From: CABHOJ01 sp965649545 | Lineage (GTDB): Bacteria > Pseudomonadota > Gammaproteobacteria > Burkholderiales > Methylophilaceae | Direction: 5' to 3' | NCBI GenBank assembly: GCA_965649545.1 | Contig: CBFGLF010000054.1 | Coordinates: forward strand, 1 to 11,411 | DNA length: 11,411 bases | Shown here: positions 1 through 7,020 of the stretch, piece by piece | Layout: the number at the start of each line of letters is the position of its first letter | Position numbering within the stretch: the stretch's first letter is position 1 | Notes under the pieces: model-generated | Told to the model about the DNA's origin: nothing | Database searches by the model: none | Seen by the model: the letters and a program-made list of their open reading frames with translations, nothing else | Program-made: the position numbers and the translations under genes

Positions 1-77
1 TGGTTGCGGGGACAGGATTTGAACCTGTGACCTTCGGGTTATGAGCCCGACGAGCTGCCAGACTGCTCCACCCCGCG
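1..77 (-). tRNA. Initiator tRNA-fMet (anticodon CAT)
   Basis: Read on the minus strand this folds as a complete 77-nt cloverleaf. The acceptor strands are CGCGGGG and CCCCGCA, followed by discriminator A and an encoded CCA (plus-strand tgg at 1-3). The D stem is GAGC/GCTC. The anticodon loop is CTCATAA, with the anticodon at plus positions 41-43. The T arm is ACAGG-TTCAAAT-CCTGT. Two initiator hallmarks are visible: the first base C faces A at position 72 and does not pair, and the anticodon stem has three consecutive G-C pairs (GGG/CCC). It therefore delivers formyl-Met to start codons and is not an elongator tRNA-Met. Its 3' end points out of the window, and it has its own promoter at 118-147. 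Confidence 0.98.
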
Positions 78-117
78 TCCGATTCGACGCGCTAAATACG
101 TTGCGCCGAGAGGTGAA

Positions 118-147
118 ACTATAGCAAATTCGGCAAAACCCCGTCAA
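118..147 (-). promoter_or_regulatory. Sigma-70-type promoter of the initiator tRNA
   Basis: On the minus strand a -35 box TTGACG (plus 142-147) and a -10 box TATAGT (plus 118-123) are separated by 18 bases. Each differs from consensus at one base (TTGACA, TATAAT). Transcription would start near plus position 110, leaving a leader of roughly 30 nt before the mature tRNA 5' end at 77. A GC-rich, CG-containing stretch after the -10 box could act as a stringent-type discriminator, but that is inference. Confidence 0.8.
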
Positions 148-248
148 GCACAAACTGGGCTATTTGTATAAGTCCTTGGTGGATAAAGCGTTGCTGCGCG
201 CATGGTCCGCGATTGAGGAAGGAAGTGGGAAGAGGAACGATGAGGAGG

Positions 249-1229
249 CTATTTCAACAGCCCTTGTTGCCGATACCAGGCGACCGTGCGTCGGAATCCT
301 TCGCTGAGGTCGAATTGCGGTTGATACCCCAGCAGACGCCGCGCCTTGTCGATGGAGAATGCACGGTTATGCTTGAAGAAGGTCAGTCGCCTGCGATGCA
401 GGGGCGGCTGGATGCCTAGCGGTTTGCACAAACCTTCGCAGGCGAGTGCGGCCACGCTCATCAAGCCATATGGAACGGAGACCTTGGGCTTATCGACGCC
501 GATGGCTTCGGCCGCGGTGCCCACGTACTCGCGCAGGGGCATGTATCGCGGGCCGCCGATGATAAAGACCTCCCCTGCGGCGTTGTCCGAGGTCATGGCC
601 AGCATGAAGCCCTGCACGAGGTCATCGATATAGACCGGATGGAAATTCGGGCGGCCCCGGCCGACGAAGAAGAACGTCCCCTTGTTGATCATGCGGAACA
701 TCTTGAGCATGCGCGTATCCCCTGGGCCGTAGATGCCACAGGGCCTGATGACCGCCACCTCGATGCCCTTACCGTGGGATTGCAGGCAGTATTGCTCGGC
801 CATGAGCTTGGTCTTCTGGTAATCATCCCGAGGATTGTAGGGGGCGGTCTCATCGGCTGGGGTCTCTGCGACCGTGCCATGCACACCGATGGTCGAGCAA
901 TAGATGAAACGCCTGACGGCTGCGTGTTTGCTGGCGTCGAGCAAGCGCCGGGTACCTTCGACATTCACCTCGAGGAACTCCTCGTAGCTGCCTTCGCTCC
1001 GATACATCGCGGCGATGTGGAAGACCGTGTCCGCCCCCTCTACCAGCCGTGCGATCGCATCCTGATCGCCCAGCTCACCCTGGATGACCTGCAGATCGTG
1101 CGAAGGCGTGATCGCTTCGGGGTTCCTGGCGAGGGCCCGCACACTGTAGCCTTCAGACAATAACTTCCTGATCAAGGCGCCGCCGGTAAACCCGGTACCG
1201 CCTGTCACTGCGACGATCTTTGCGCTCAT
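249..1229 (-). CDS. NAD(P)-binding extended SDR, epimerase/reductase (HpnA/DFR-like)
   Basis: A 326-residue protein of the extended short-chain dehydrogenase/reductase family, the normal length for such enzymes. The N-terminal Rossmann nucleotide-binding motif GGTGFTG is at residues 10-16. The catalytic S112/T113 lies after a beta strand ending in YCST, and the catalytic Y137-x3-K141 pair sits in DDYQKTK. The segment DTVFHIAAMYR followed by NVEGTRRLLDA resembles hopanoid-associated HpnA-type epimerases and dihydroflavonol-4-reductases more than classical GalE. It probably oxidises, reduces or epimerises a nucleotide-linked sugar or a related carbonyl substrate in the cytosol; the substrate cannot be read from sequence. 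Its start codon overlaps the stop of the methyltransferase by 4 bp (ATGA), so it is the last gene of the three-gene minus operon. No convincing terminator hairpin with a T-tract follows it. Confidence 0.9.
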   Translation of the reverse strand: MSAKIVAVTGGTGFTGGALIRKLLSEGYSVRALARNPEAITPSHDLQVIQGELGDQDAIARLVEGADTVFHIAAMYRSEGSYEEFLEVNVEGTRRLLDASKHAAVRRFIYCSTIGVHGTVAETPADETAPYNPRDDYQKTKLMAEQYCLQSHGKGIEVAVIRPCGIYGPGDTRMLKMFRMINKGTFFFVGRGRPNFHPVYIDDLVQGFMLAMTSDNAAGEVFIIGGPRYMPLREYVGTAAEAIGVDKPKVSVPYGLMSVAALACEGLCKPLGIQPPLHRRRLTFFKHNRAFSIDKARRLLGYQPQFDLSEGFRRTVAWYRQQGLLK

Positions 1230-1972
1230 GGTTTTTTCCTGTCGAGTCTTAAGAGCACGGGGTTGCCCAGCAGCCGGGTGATGCCCAGTCTGCGCAACAA
1301 GCTTTCGGTACGCTGCATGCCGCCGGATTTCCCGAAGAAGCGGTGCAGTGCCATCGGCAGTGCGAACTGGCGGTATTCGCGCGTCGGGTAGAAGCCATGC
1401 CGGGCGAAACTCGCGTAGATCTCCCGATCCCAGAAACTGCGATAGGTACGCGTGTTCTTTTCGATCAGTTTCTTCAATGGGAAGGCCAATATGGACAACA
1501 AGTTGCTACTGGCATAGGTCGGGTAATCGATGATGACGGTCTGGTCAGCGATACGGCAGAGCTCTTCGACCAGGCCATGCCAATCCTGCATATGCGAAAT
1601 GAGCCGGACACTGACGACGGTATCGAACGCACGGTCGGGGATCGGCAACTCTTTCAGGTCGCCCTCATAGAATGGGACATCGAGCTGCAGTTTGGCAAGG
1701 CGATCGGCACAGCTGAGATCGCTACCGGCCACCGCGACCCGGCAGCCCCGGGAGAATAGTGGGCGCGTGAGCTGGGCATGACCGCCGCCGACATCCAGCA
1801 CGCTGCGGCCGAACAGTGAGTTGCCATCTTCCATCAATAACAGGATGCCCTCTTCCTGCACGGACAGCATGTAGCGGCCGACCTCCCCGGCAAAACGGGA
1901 AGCATAATTGTCGGACGAGGTTTCGATATCCGGCGCCTCTTTCATCAATATCCTGTCTGCAGTCATCGTCAT
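1226..1972 (-). CDS. Class I SAM-dependent methyltransferase
   Basis: A 248-residue cytosolic protein with the SAM-binding motif I VLDVGGG at residues 58-64. An acidic segment follows the second strand (AGSDLS, about 82-87). The motif IV-like stretch PDRAFDTVVSVRLISHM lies at about 112-128, as in UbiE/Methyltransf_11 enzymes. It probably methylates a small molecule or sugar precursor for the glycan. The acceptor is unknown, and the C-terminal ~80 residues are not diagnostic. The gene starts 6 bp after the stop of the GT39 gene, and its own stop overlaps the SDR start by 4 bp, so all three are likely one transcript. The first ATG (1970-1972) has an AGGA at plus 1985-1988, about 12 nt away. A second ATG two codons in is equally possible. 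Confidence 0.9.
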   Translation of the reverse strand: MTMTADRILMKEAPDIETSSDNYASRFAGEVGRYMLSVQEEGILLLMEDGNSLFGRSVLDVGGGHAQLTRPLFSRGCRVAVAGSDLSCADRLAKLQLDVPFYEGDLKELPIPDRAFDTVVSVRLISHMQDWHGLVEELCRIADQTVIIDYPTYASSNLLSILAFPLKKLIEKNTRTYRSFWDREIYASFARHGFYPTREYRQFALPMALHRFFGKSGGMQRTESLLRRLGITRLLGNPVLLRLDRKKP

Positions 1973-1978
1973 GGGTGC

Positions 1979-3652
1979 TTAATGTCCTGTCACTAATGTT
2001 TGGATCTCCGCGCAGTCTTCAGCGACCGCACGGCCTTGCCATGTGAATAGCCGGAATCCTGGGATCGCCGGTTGCGAAGGGGCCGCTAGCTGCTCGATAG
2101 TGTCCGCCGCCTGGTCCGATAGCCCTATGTAGCTGCGCCAACGCTCCTCGGAGACGAGGATGACGCCATCCGGGTAACAGCCGATCACACTGGCGATACT
2201 CTCCGGAGTCGAGATGGCCCGGCGACCTGTCCTAGGGTCCAGCACGAATTCCCCAGTGGGCGCGATATCCTCGGTACGGTGGGTGTTGATGAGGAGATCG
2301 AACCCGCCCAGATAGGCGATGGCATGAAAATCATCCCCTACTAACAAGACCGATGGCTGGCCCACACGTTCCCGCAATTCCGCCAATCGCTCGGTCCATG
2401 GTGGATCAGGCGGCGGCGAGGTGAGCAACGCCGGCTGTCGGGCGATGTCTTTGGCGTCGTGCAGCAGGGATTTAATGGTGTCGCGATAGATCGGGTGTGC
2501 GATGACGGCCATCAGCACAGTCAGAGCCATCACGCCTGCCGTCAGCACATGGACAAACCCGGGCGCCAGTCTGAAGCCGATCGCCTGCTGCAGACCCTCT
2601 ACTCCCTCCCCGATCCTCCGCCAGGCGGCGGGCAGCAGCACCACCGTCGCCATCGCCCAGATGGCGAACAGGAACGGCATGGCATAGAACACGTATCGGG
2701 AAGATTTCATGCCGCCAAAGGATTGCAGCACTAACGGCACCACGGTCATGACGATGCAGAACAGGGCTGGCCTGGGCCATTTCGCCATGGCGATACATCC
2801 GGCGATCGGCAGGAACAGCCACAGGATAGGCATGCTGAAAAAGAATTCGAGGAAATAATAAAGGACGTTGTTCTGGTCGGGGACCGCCCATCGTGGGGTG
2901 TACCGGAACTGGTGCACCATACTCCCCGAGAACAGGGCAACCGCGATGATGGCCAGCACAGCGAGGCCCAGCAACGTCCAGCGCCAGTTGGGTCTCGCCC
3001 ATACATTCGATACGTGCTGCCTGACGAGCGCCCTGGACCACAGGTCGATCATCGCCCATATGCCCAACGCCAGGATGGCGATGGCAGTAGTCACTTGCAA
3101 GTGCAAGGCCAATGCGAACGCGATCAAGGCGCCGATGACGAACATGGCCATTCTTCTATTCCGCGTGGCGGCAAGCGCCTGATAGACCCAGATCGCTCCC
3201 AGCCAAACGAGCAAGGCTTGCAAAGCATAAAAGCGCGTGAATTGCGTATAGAGGATGGCGTAGCTGGCGAAGCCGAACAGCAACGCGCCGATCCAGGCAG
3301 CTTGCTGACCGGCTTGCCGATAAAGCCACCAGAACATCGCGCTGACCAGCAAGGCGCCCGCGACGATGGAAGGCAAGCGGGCGATGAAGAGATCACTGCG
3401 TCCGAACAATTCGAACATGCTGCCGACCAACATGGTGAACCCACGGCCTCGCAGGTACTCGCCATCCAGCATGCGCAACGTGCCCTCTTCTGCCCAGGAC
3501 CTGCCGGCCAACAGATGATAGAGCTCGTCCACATGCACGGGGTTGCTGCCGACGCCGATCCATCGCACTACCAAGGCGATGAGGAAAACGATGGAAGCCT
3601 GCCAGAAGATGGTCCAGCTTGAAGGCGTGGTAAGCGGTTTGGCGTTCGACAT
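1979..3652 (-). CDS. GT39/ArnT-family integral membrane glycosyltransferase
   Basis: A 557-residue polytopic protein, long enough for a GT-C glycosyltransferase of the ArnT/PMT type. TM1 is at about residues 15-33. It is followed by the family's periplasmic acidic motif HVDELYH with D42-E43, the expected catalytic/metal-site Asp. A further conserved loop, TQFTRFYALQAL, lies at about 136-147, equivalent to the family's S/T-R-x-Y motif. Hydrophobic helices continue to about residue 385. A soluble C-terminal domain of about 160 residues follows. Enzymes of this class take a sugar from a polyprenyl-phosphate donor on the outer face of the cytoplasmic membrane and transfer it to a lipid, glycan or protein. 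A donor synthase of the right type is encoded divergently at 3926-4867. No strong Shine-Dalgarno lies near the start; AGAGGG is about 16 nt upstream. It is the first gene of the minus operon. Confidence 0.87.
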   Translation of the reverse strand: MSNAKPLTTPSSWTIFWQASIVFLIALVVRWIGVGSNPVHVDELYHLLAGRSWAEEGTLRMLDGEYLRGRGFTMLVGSMFELFGRSDLFIARLPSIVAGALLVSAMFWWLYRQAGQQAAWIGALLFGFASYAILYTQFTRFYALQALLVWLGAIWVYQALAATRNRRMAMFVIGALIAFALALHLQVTTAIAILALGIWAMIDLWSRALVRQHVSNVWARPNWRWTLLGLAVLAIIAVALFSGSMVHQFRYTPRWAVPDQNNVLYYFLEFFFSMPILWLFLPIAGCIAMAKWPRPALFCIVMTVVPLVLQSFGGMKSSRYVFYAMPFLFAIWAMATVVLLPAAWRRIGEGVEGLQQAIGFRLAPGFVHVLTAGVMALTVLMAVIAHPIYRDTIKSLLHDAKDIARQPALLTSPPPDPPWTERLAELRERVGQPSVLLVGDDFHAIAYLGGFDLLINTHRTEDIAPTGEFVLDPRTGRRAISTPESIASVIGCYPDGVILVSEERWRSYIGLSDQAADTIEQLAAPSQPAIPGFRLFTWQGRAVAEDCAEIQTLVTGH

Positions 3653-3674
3653 GTTGGAGACTGCTGTTCCCTCT

Positions 3675-3687
3675 GATGCAGTGCATC
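3675..3687. repeat. Perfect 13-nt inverted repeat, possible operator
   Basis: The sequence GATGCA-G-TGCATC is a perfect dyad with 6-bp arms around a single central base. It is immediately followed by the self-complementary octamer GCGATCGC (3688-3695). The dyad lies about 23 bp upstream of the GT39 start codon, where it would fall in the 5' leader or core promoter. A regulator-binding site is plausible, but a chance palindrome cannot be excluded. Confidence 0.3.
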
Positions 3688-3913
3688 GCGATCGCTTATC
3701 AAGATGGCCAAAATAGCCTGGGGGATCGCTCGCAAATCAATGGATACAAGGCGGGGAAGGCATACCCACCTTTAGCGAGTGCCATCTTATATCTCTTTTT
3801 GCAACAATGAATTAGGCCAACCGGACTATAGACACCCATCCGGGATTTGCTGAATCCTACACACTAGAAAATTGCTGGCTACGGCACAACGCCGAGCCCA
3901 TCTTTTAACCGTG

Positions 3914-3920
3914 AAGGGGA
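3914..3920 (+). promoter_or_regulatory. Ribosome binding site that fixes the GT2 start
   Basis: AAGGGGA is followed by a 5-nt spacer before the ATG at 3926. An in-frame ATG at 3872 would add 18 residues, but these do not resemble the family's N-terminus and no Shine-Dalgarno precedes that ATG. From 3926 the protein begins MVALSIVVPLYNE, which is the typical GT2 beginning. Confidence 0.75.
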
Positions 3921-3925
3921 TTCAC

Positions 3926-4867
3926 ATGGTCGCGCTATCCATCGTTGTGCCGCTTTACAACGAAGTCGATAACGTTCAGCCACTTTATCTGGCGATCACG
4001 TCGGCTATGGCGGGCAAGATCGACAGCTACGAAGTCGTGCTCGTCGACGACGGCAGCAAGGACGATACCTATTATCGTGCCGCAATGCTGGTCGACCAGG
4101 ATCCGCGTATCCGCGTCGTACGCTTTCGCCGGAACTACGGCCAGACCGCGGCCATGGCGGCCGGCATCAAGCATGCGCGTGGCGATGTCATCATCACCAT
4201 GGATGGCGACTTGCAGAACGACCCGACCGACATCCCCATGCTGCTCTCGTTGATCGACCAAGGCTACGACATCGTCGTCGGCTGGCGGCGCAAGCGCAAG
4301 GATGGCGGAGCACGGGTCTTCGTCTCCAAGATCGCCAATCGCATCATGGCCAAGGTCATGGGCGTCGCCGTGCGTGACAGCGGTTGTTCCTTGAAAGCCT
4401 ATCGCGCCGAACTGATCCAGGACATCCCGCTCTACGGCGAGATGCACCGTTTCATCCCCGCCCTGTCGAAACTGGCCGGCGCCAGACTGGCGCAAGTCGA
4501 AGTGAAACATCACCCACGCCGCTATGGCGTCTCCAAGTATGGTTTTTCCCGCATCTACAAGGTCATGCTGGACATCATCTCGATCCGCGCCTTGCTGAGT
4601 TACGCCAGGCATCCGCTGGGCTGGCTGGTGCCAGTCGGGTTCGGTTCTTTCGCGCTCGGCGTGTGCCTCGTCATCAGCTCCCTCTTCACGCCGCAGATCG
4701 CATTGATCGATGCCAGCATCGGCATCCTGCTGATCTCCATGAGCCTGTTCCTCTCGGCCTGGGGCCTGCTCGGCAGGCTGCTGCCCGCCGTCGAACCGGA
4801 TAGTTTCAACTTCGCTTCAATCTGTGCCACGTTGTCCGCAAGAATAGAAAAAATCAAGGAGACATAA
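3926..4867 (+). CDS. Polyprenyl-phosphate glycosyltransferase, GT2 (DPM1/GtrB/ArnC-like)
   Basis: A 313-residue GT-A fold enzyme that likely transfers a sugar from a nucleotide sugar to undecaprenyl phosphate on the cytosolic face of the membrane. All expected motifs are present. VVPLYNE (7-13) is the first strand. VDDGSKDDT (40-48) is the nucleotide-binding acidic loop. NYGQTAAMAAG (70-80) contacts the nucleotide. MDGDLQNDP (92-100) carries the metal-binding D93-x-D95. DSGCS (151-155), MHRFIP (173-178) and a basic R-Y-G-x-S-K-Y loop (199-205) are acceptor-loop motifs. Two C-terminal transmembrane helices (about 231-253 and 259-283) match the GtrB/ArnC layout. It is the first gene of the plus operon; the next gene starts 3 bp after its stop. 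The sugar is not predictable from sequence. Confidence 0.92.
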   Translation: MVALSIVVPLYNEVDNVQPLYLAITSAMAGKIDSYEVVLVDDGSKDDTYYRAAMLVDQDPRIRVVRFRRNYGQTAAMAAGIKHARGDVIITMDGDLQNDPTDIPMLLSLIDQGYDIVVGWRRKRKDGGARVFVSKIANRIMAKVMGVAVRDSGCSLKAYRAELIQDIPLYGEMHRFIPALSKLAGARLAQVEVKHHPRRYGVSKYGFSRIYKVMLDIISIRALLSYARHPLGWLVPVGFGSFALGVCLVISSLFTPQIALIDASIGILLISMSLFLSAWGLLGRLLPAVEPDSFNFASICATLSARIEKIKET

Positions 4868-4870
4868 ACC

Positions 4871-5854
4871 ATGAAAACCAAATTATCGGTCGTCGAGGAC
4901 CCAGATAGCGTGCAGATCTCCGCCATCATTCCCATCGCCGACCGACACGACGAGATCGAGATGGTCACCAACGAGTATCTCAACATGCTGCTCGGCAGTG
5001 GCCGCAGCTTCGAGATGATCTATGTGGTCGACGGTACGCACCCTGCGCTGGCCGCCACACTGGAGAACCTCAAGGCGACCAACCCGGCGGTGAAAGTCAT
5101 CTCGCTCAATCAGTATTACGGCGAAGCAGCCTGCATCCGCGAGGGCGTGAAGCGCGCCAGCGGCGAGATCATCTTGTTGCTGCCTCCCTATCTGCAAGTA
5201 CTGCCGATGTCGATCGGCATGATGCTGGGGCAATTGGAGAACGCCGATCTCGTCACCGCGGTCCGCGATCGCAAGGACGACCAATTCATCAACCGGTTGC
5301 GTGGCTGGGGCTTCGAGCAGCTGGCACGGTTCGCGGGCTCGCGCTTCGCCGACCCAGGATGCAGCGTACGGGCCATCAAGCGCAAGGTCTTCGACGACAT
5401 GGTGCTGCAGGACGAGCAACACCGTTTCATGCCGCTGTTCGCGGAGCGCCTCGGCTTCAACGTGCAGGAGATCCTGCTGCCGCAGGCCGAGTCGGACAAG
5501 CGGGCGCGGCAGCATGCGCCCGGCACCTATCTCGCCCGCATGCTGGACCTGATCTCCATCAGCTTCCTGCTCAAGTTCCTGCAAAAGCCCTTCCGTTTCT
5601 TCGGCTCCATCGGGGCCGGTTCGATCGCCCTCGGCCTGGCCGTCGGTCTGGTCATCTCGGCGGAACGCATCTTCGCCGACGTGCCCCTGGGTGACCGCCC
5701 GTTGTTGCTGCTATCGGTTTTACTAGTCGTGCTCGGCATCCAGATCGCCGCCATTGGGCTCATCGCCGAGATCGTCATCTTCACGCGCAGCAAGGGCACG
5801 CCCACCTATTACATCGACCACATCGTCGAGAACAGCAAAGGTCAACCAGAATGA
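4871..5854 (+). CDS. Degenerate GT2 paralogue with two C-terminal TM helices
   Basis: This 327-residue protein is collinear with the preceding GT2 enzyme, from the first strand (SAIIPIADR, about 17-25) through two C-terminal membrane helices (about 233-253 and 267-290). Structural landmarks are kept: YYGEAACIREG (82-92), DPGCSVRAIK (161-170), QHRFMPLF (183-190) and DLISI (216-220). The catalytic signature is lost. The acidic loop VDDGS is replaced by VDGTHPA (53-59), the metal-binding MDGDLQNDP by LPPYLQVLP (104-112), and the basic R-Y-G-x-S-K-Y acceptor loop by an unrelated stretch near 205-219. It may be a pseudoenzyme partner of the upstream GT2, or it may use an altered substrate. The reading frame is intact and preceded by AAGGAG (4856-4861), so it is an expressed gene, not a pseudogene. 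Its stop overlaps the next start by 4 bp. Confidence 0.82.
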   Translation: MKTKLSVVEDPDSVQISAIIPIADRHDEIEMVTNEYLNMLLGSGRSFEMIYVVDGTHPALAATLENLKATNPAVKVISLNQYYGEAACIREGVKRASGEIILLLPPYLQVLPMSIGMMLGQLENADLVTAVRDRKDDQFINRLRGWGFEQLARFAGSRFADPGCSVRAIKRKVFDDMVLQDEQHRFMPLFAERLGFNVQEILLPQAESDKRARQHAPGTYLARMLDLISISFLLKFLQKPFRFFGSIGAGSIALGLAVGLVISAERIFADVPLGDRPLLLLSVLLVVLGIQIAAIGLIAEIVIFTRSKGTPTYYIDHIVENSKGQPE

Positions 5855-7020
5855 AACAAGCTGATGTCATCATCGTAGGTGGCGGCATCCAAGGAGTTTC
5901 TCTCGCCTTGTCTGCAGCGAGACGCGGGCTGAAGCCCCTCATCATCGAAAGAAGTGCCCTGGGCGCAGGCGCGACTGGCGCCAGCTACGGCATCGTCCAT
6001 GGCGGCCTGCGTTACCTGCAGACCCTGGATATCCCGCGCTGGCGACGTTCGCGTCAAGCGCAATCCTGGTATTTGGAAGAGTTCCCGAGCCACGTACGGC
6101 CGTTGCGCTGCGTCATGCCCCTTTACAGCGGCACATTGCGTTCCCCCAGTTTCTTCAAGGCGGGGTTGGCGCTGGAAGACCGCTTGACCAAGCTCTTCGA
6201 TTCGCCTTCTCCCTTGCCGCCGACCTATCTCTTGTCCGCGGATGAGGTGTTACAGGATTTCGTCGTGCCCTCAGCAGGGCTGGCGGGCGGCGCTTGCTGG
6301 TACGACGCGGAAGTCTCCGACATGCCGGGCCTGCTCAAGGCCATGCTGGCCCGCGCCGGTCTGGACGAGACCGCCGTCATGGCCCCTTACGAAGCCACAC
6401 GACTCATTCTCTACAACGAACGTGTGTCCGGCCTGCAAGTCACCAACCCGGAGACCGGCGATTCGACCATCTTGCGCTCCGATGTCGTGGTGAACTGCGC
6501 CGGCGCATGGGCTGGCCACTGGCAGACGCTGGCCGCTTGCCCGACCGCACACACCCTCGCCTTCAACCTGATGCTGGACGCTGAATTGCCAGGATATGGC
6601 GCGCTTGCCGTCTCGGCGACACCTGGAAAAGGCCGCAGTTATTTCATCCGTCCCCACGCCAAAGGCGTGTTTGCCGGAACCTATTACCGTCCGGCGCCTT
6701 ACAGGATCGATCCGGTGGTCGAGACCACGGACATCCAGGCCTTCATCGATGATCTCAACCTGGCCCTGCCCCAATTCAACCTGCAGCCTTCGTCGGTGAA
6801 AGCCGTCAGTGCAGGCTTGTTGCCGGACAAGGACGGCAGGGGCATCGCGCTCTCCTCCAAGGAGCAGGTGCTCAGCCACAAGATCCAGGGGTTCTATTCG
6901 GTCATCGGCGGCAAGTTCACGACGGCACCTTTGCTCAGTGAAGAAGCGGCAGAACGCATCTGGCCGGAACTCGTCAATCGTCAACAGCGCACCGGCGCAT
7001 TGGTGAAATACCATGGCTGA
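5851..7020 (+). CDS. FAD-dependent oxidoreductase, GlpD/DAO-like
   Basis: A 389-residue flavoprotein. The N-terminal dinucleotide-binding motif VGGGIQG covers residues 9-15, and the ribose-binding E33 ends the second strand. HGGLRYLQ (50-57) matches the signature found in GlpD/GlpA glycerol-3-phosphate dehydrogenases. VVNCAGAWA (213-221) is the second FAD-contact motif. VIGGKFTTAP (351-360) is the C-terminal FAD-binding segment. It is shorter than GlpD (about 500 residues) because it stops soon after that segment and lacks the C-terminal helical domain. The likely reaction is oxidation of a glycerol-phosphate-like hydroxyl or an amine on a precursor of the surface molecule, but the substrate is unknown. 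An AAAGG lies 9 nt upstream of the start. Its end overlaps the next gene by 8 bp, suggesting that the two products act together. Confidence 0.87.
   Translation: MKQADVIIVGGGIQGVSLALSAARRGLKPLIIERSALGAGATGASYGIVHGGLRYLQTLDIPRWRRSRQAQSWYLEEFPSHVRPLRCVMPLYSGTLRSPSFFKAGLALEDRLTKLFDSPSPLPPTYLLSADEVLQDFVVPSAGLAGGACWYDAEVSDMPGLLKAMLARAGLDETAVMAPYEATRLILYNERVSGLQVTNPETGDSTILRSDVVVNCAGAWAGHWQTLAACPTAHTLAFNLMLDAELPGYGALAVSATPGKGRSYFIRPHAKGVFAGTYYRPAPYRIDPVVETTDIQAFIDDLNLALPQFNLQPSSVKAVSAGLLPDKDGRGIALSSKEQVLSHKIQGFYSVIGGKFTTAPLLSEEAAERIWPELVNRQQRTGALVKYHG

Larger units (their letters stand above)
3653..3925. promoter_or_regulatory. Divergent intergenic region between the two operons
   Basis: This 273-bp non-coding stretch separates two oppositely directed operons, so promoters for both should lie here. 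It is visibly more AT-rich than the genes, especially at 3784-3815, which contains a CTTATA run, a T-tract, the palindrome TTGCAA (3799-3804) and, slightly further on, ACTATA (3825-3830). I could not pair any of these as a -35/-10 set with 16-18 bp spacing on either strand. No sigma-54 -24/-12 element was found. A 13-nt perfect inverted repeat (3675-3687) lies near the GT39 start. Confidence 0.6.

Noticed and set aside
1..77. tRNA gene as an integration site for a genomic island carrying the glycan genes
   Set aside because: Integrases usually target the tRNA 3' end, which here faces out of the window. No integrase and no repeat of the tRNA 3' end is visible on the cluster side.
148..248. Intrinsic terminator after the minus-strand operon
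   Set aside because: Only a short CGCG/CGCG stem can be formed near 195-220 and it is not followed by a T-tract, so I do not call a terminator.
639..1163. 174-codon plus-strand open frame
   Set aside because: It lies wholly antisense to the SDR gene, whose Rossmann and YxxxK motifs are clear. The frame is a by-product of GC-rich codon use, and its product is low-complexity and unlike any family I know.
2912..3622. 236-codon plus-strand open frame
   Set aside because: It is antisense to the GT39 gene, rich in Gln, Asp, Gly and Arg in a pattern typical of the reverse frame of membrane-protein genes, with no domain motif.
3799..3832. TTGCAA and TATAGA as a -35/-10 pair for the plus operon
   Set aside because: The spacing is 22 bp, and alternative registers lose the -10 match, so this is not a supportable sigma-70 promoter.
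3653..3925. Sigma-54 promoter, as used by some exopolysaccharide and PEP-CTERM clusters
   Set aside because: No GG-N10-GC element with TGGCAC/TTGC context was found on either strand by eye.
3935..4612. 225-codon minus-strand open frame
   Set aside because: It is antisense to the canonical GT2 gene, which carries every expected catalytic motif; no ribosome binding site or protein motif supports the reverse frame.
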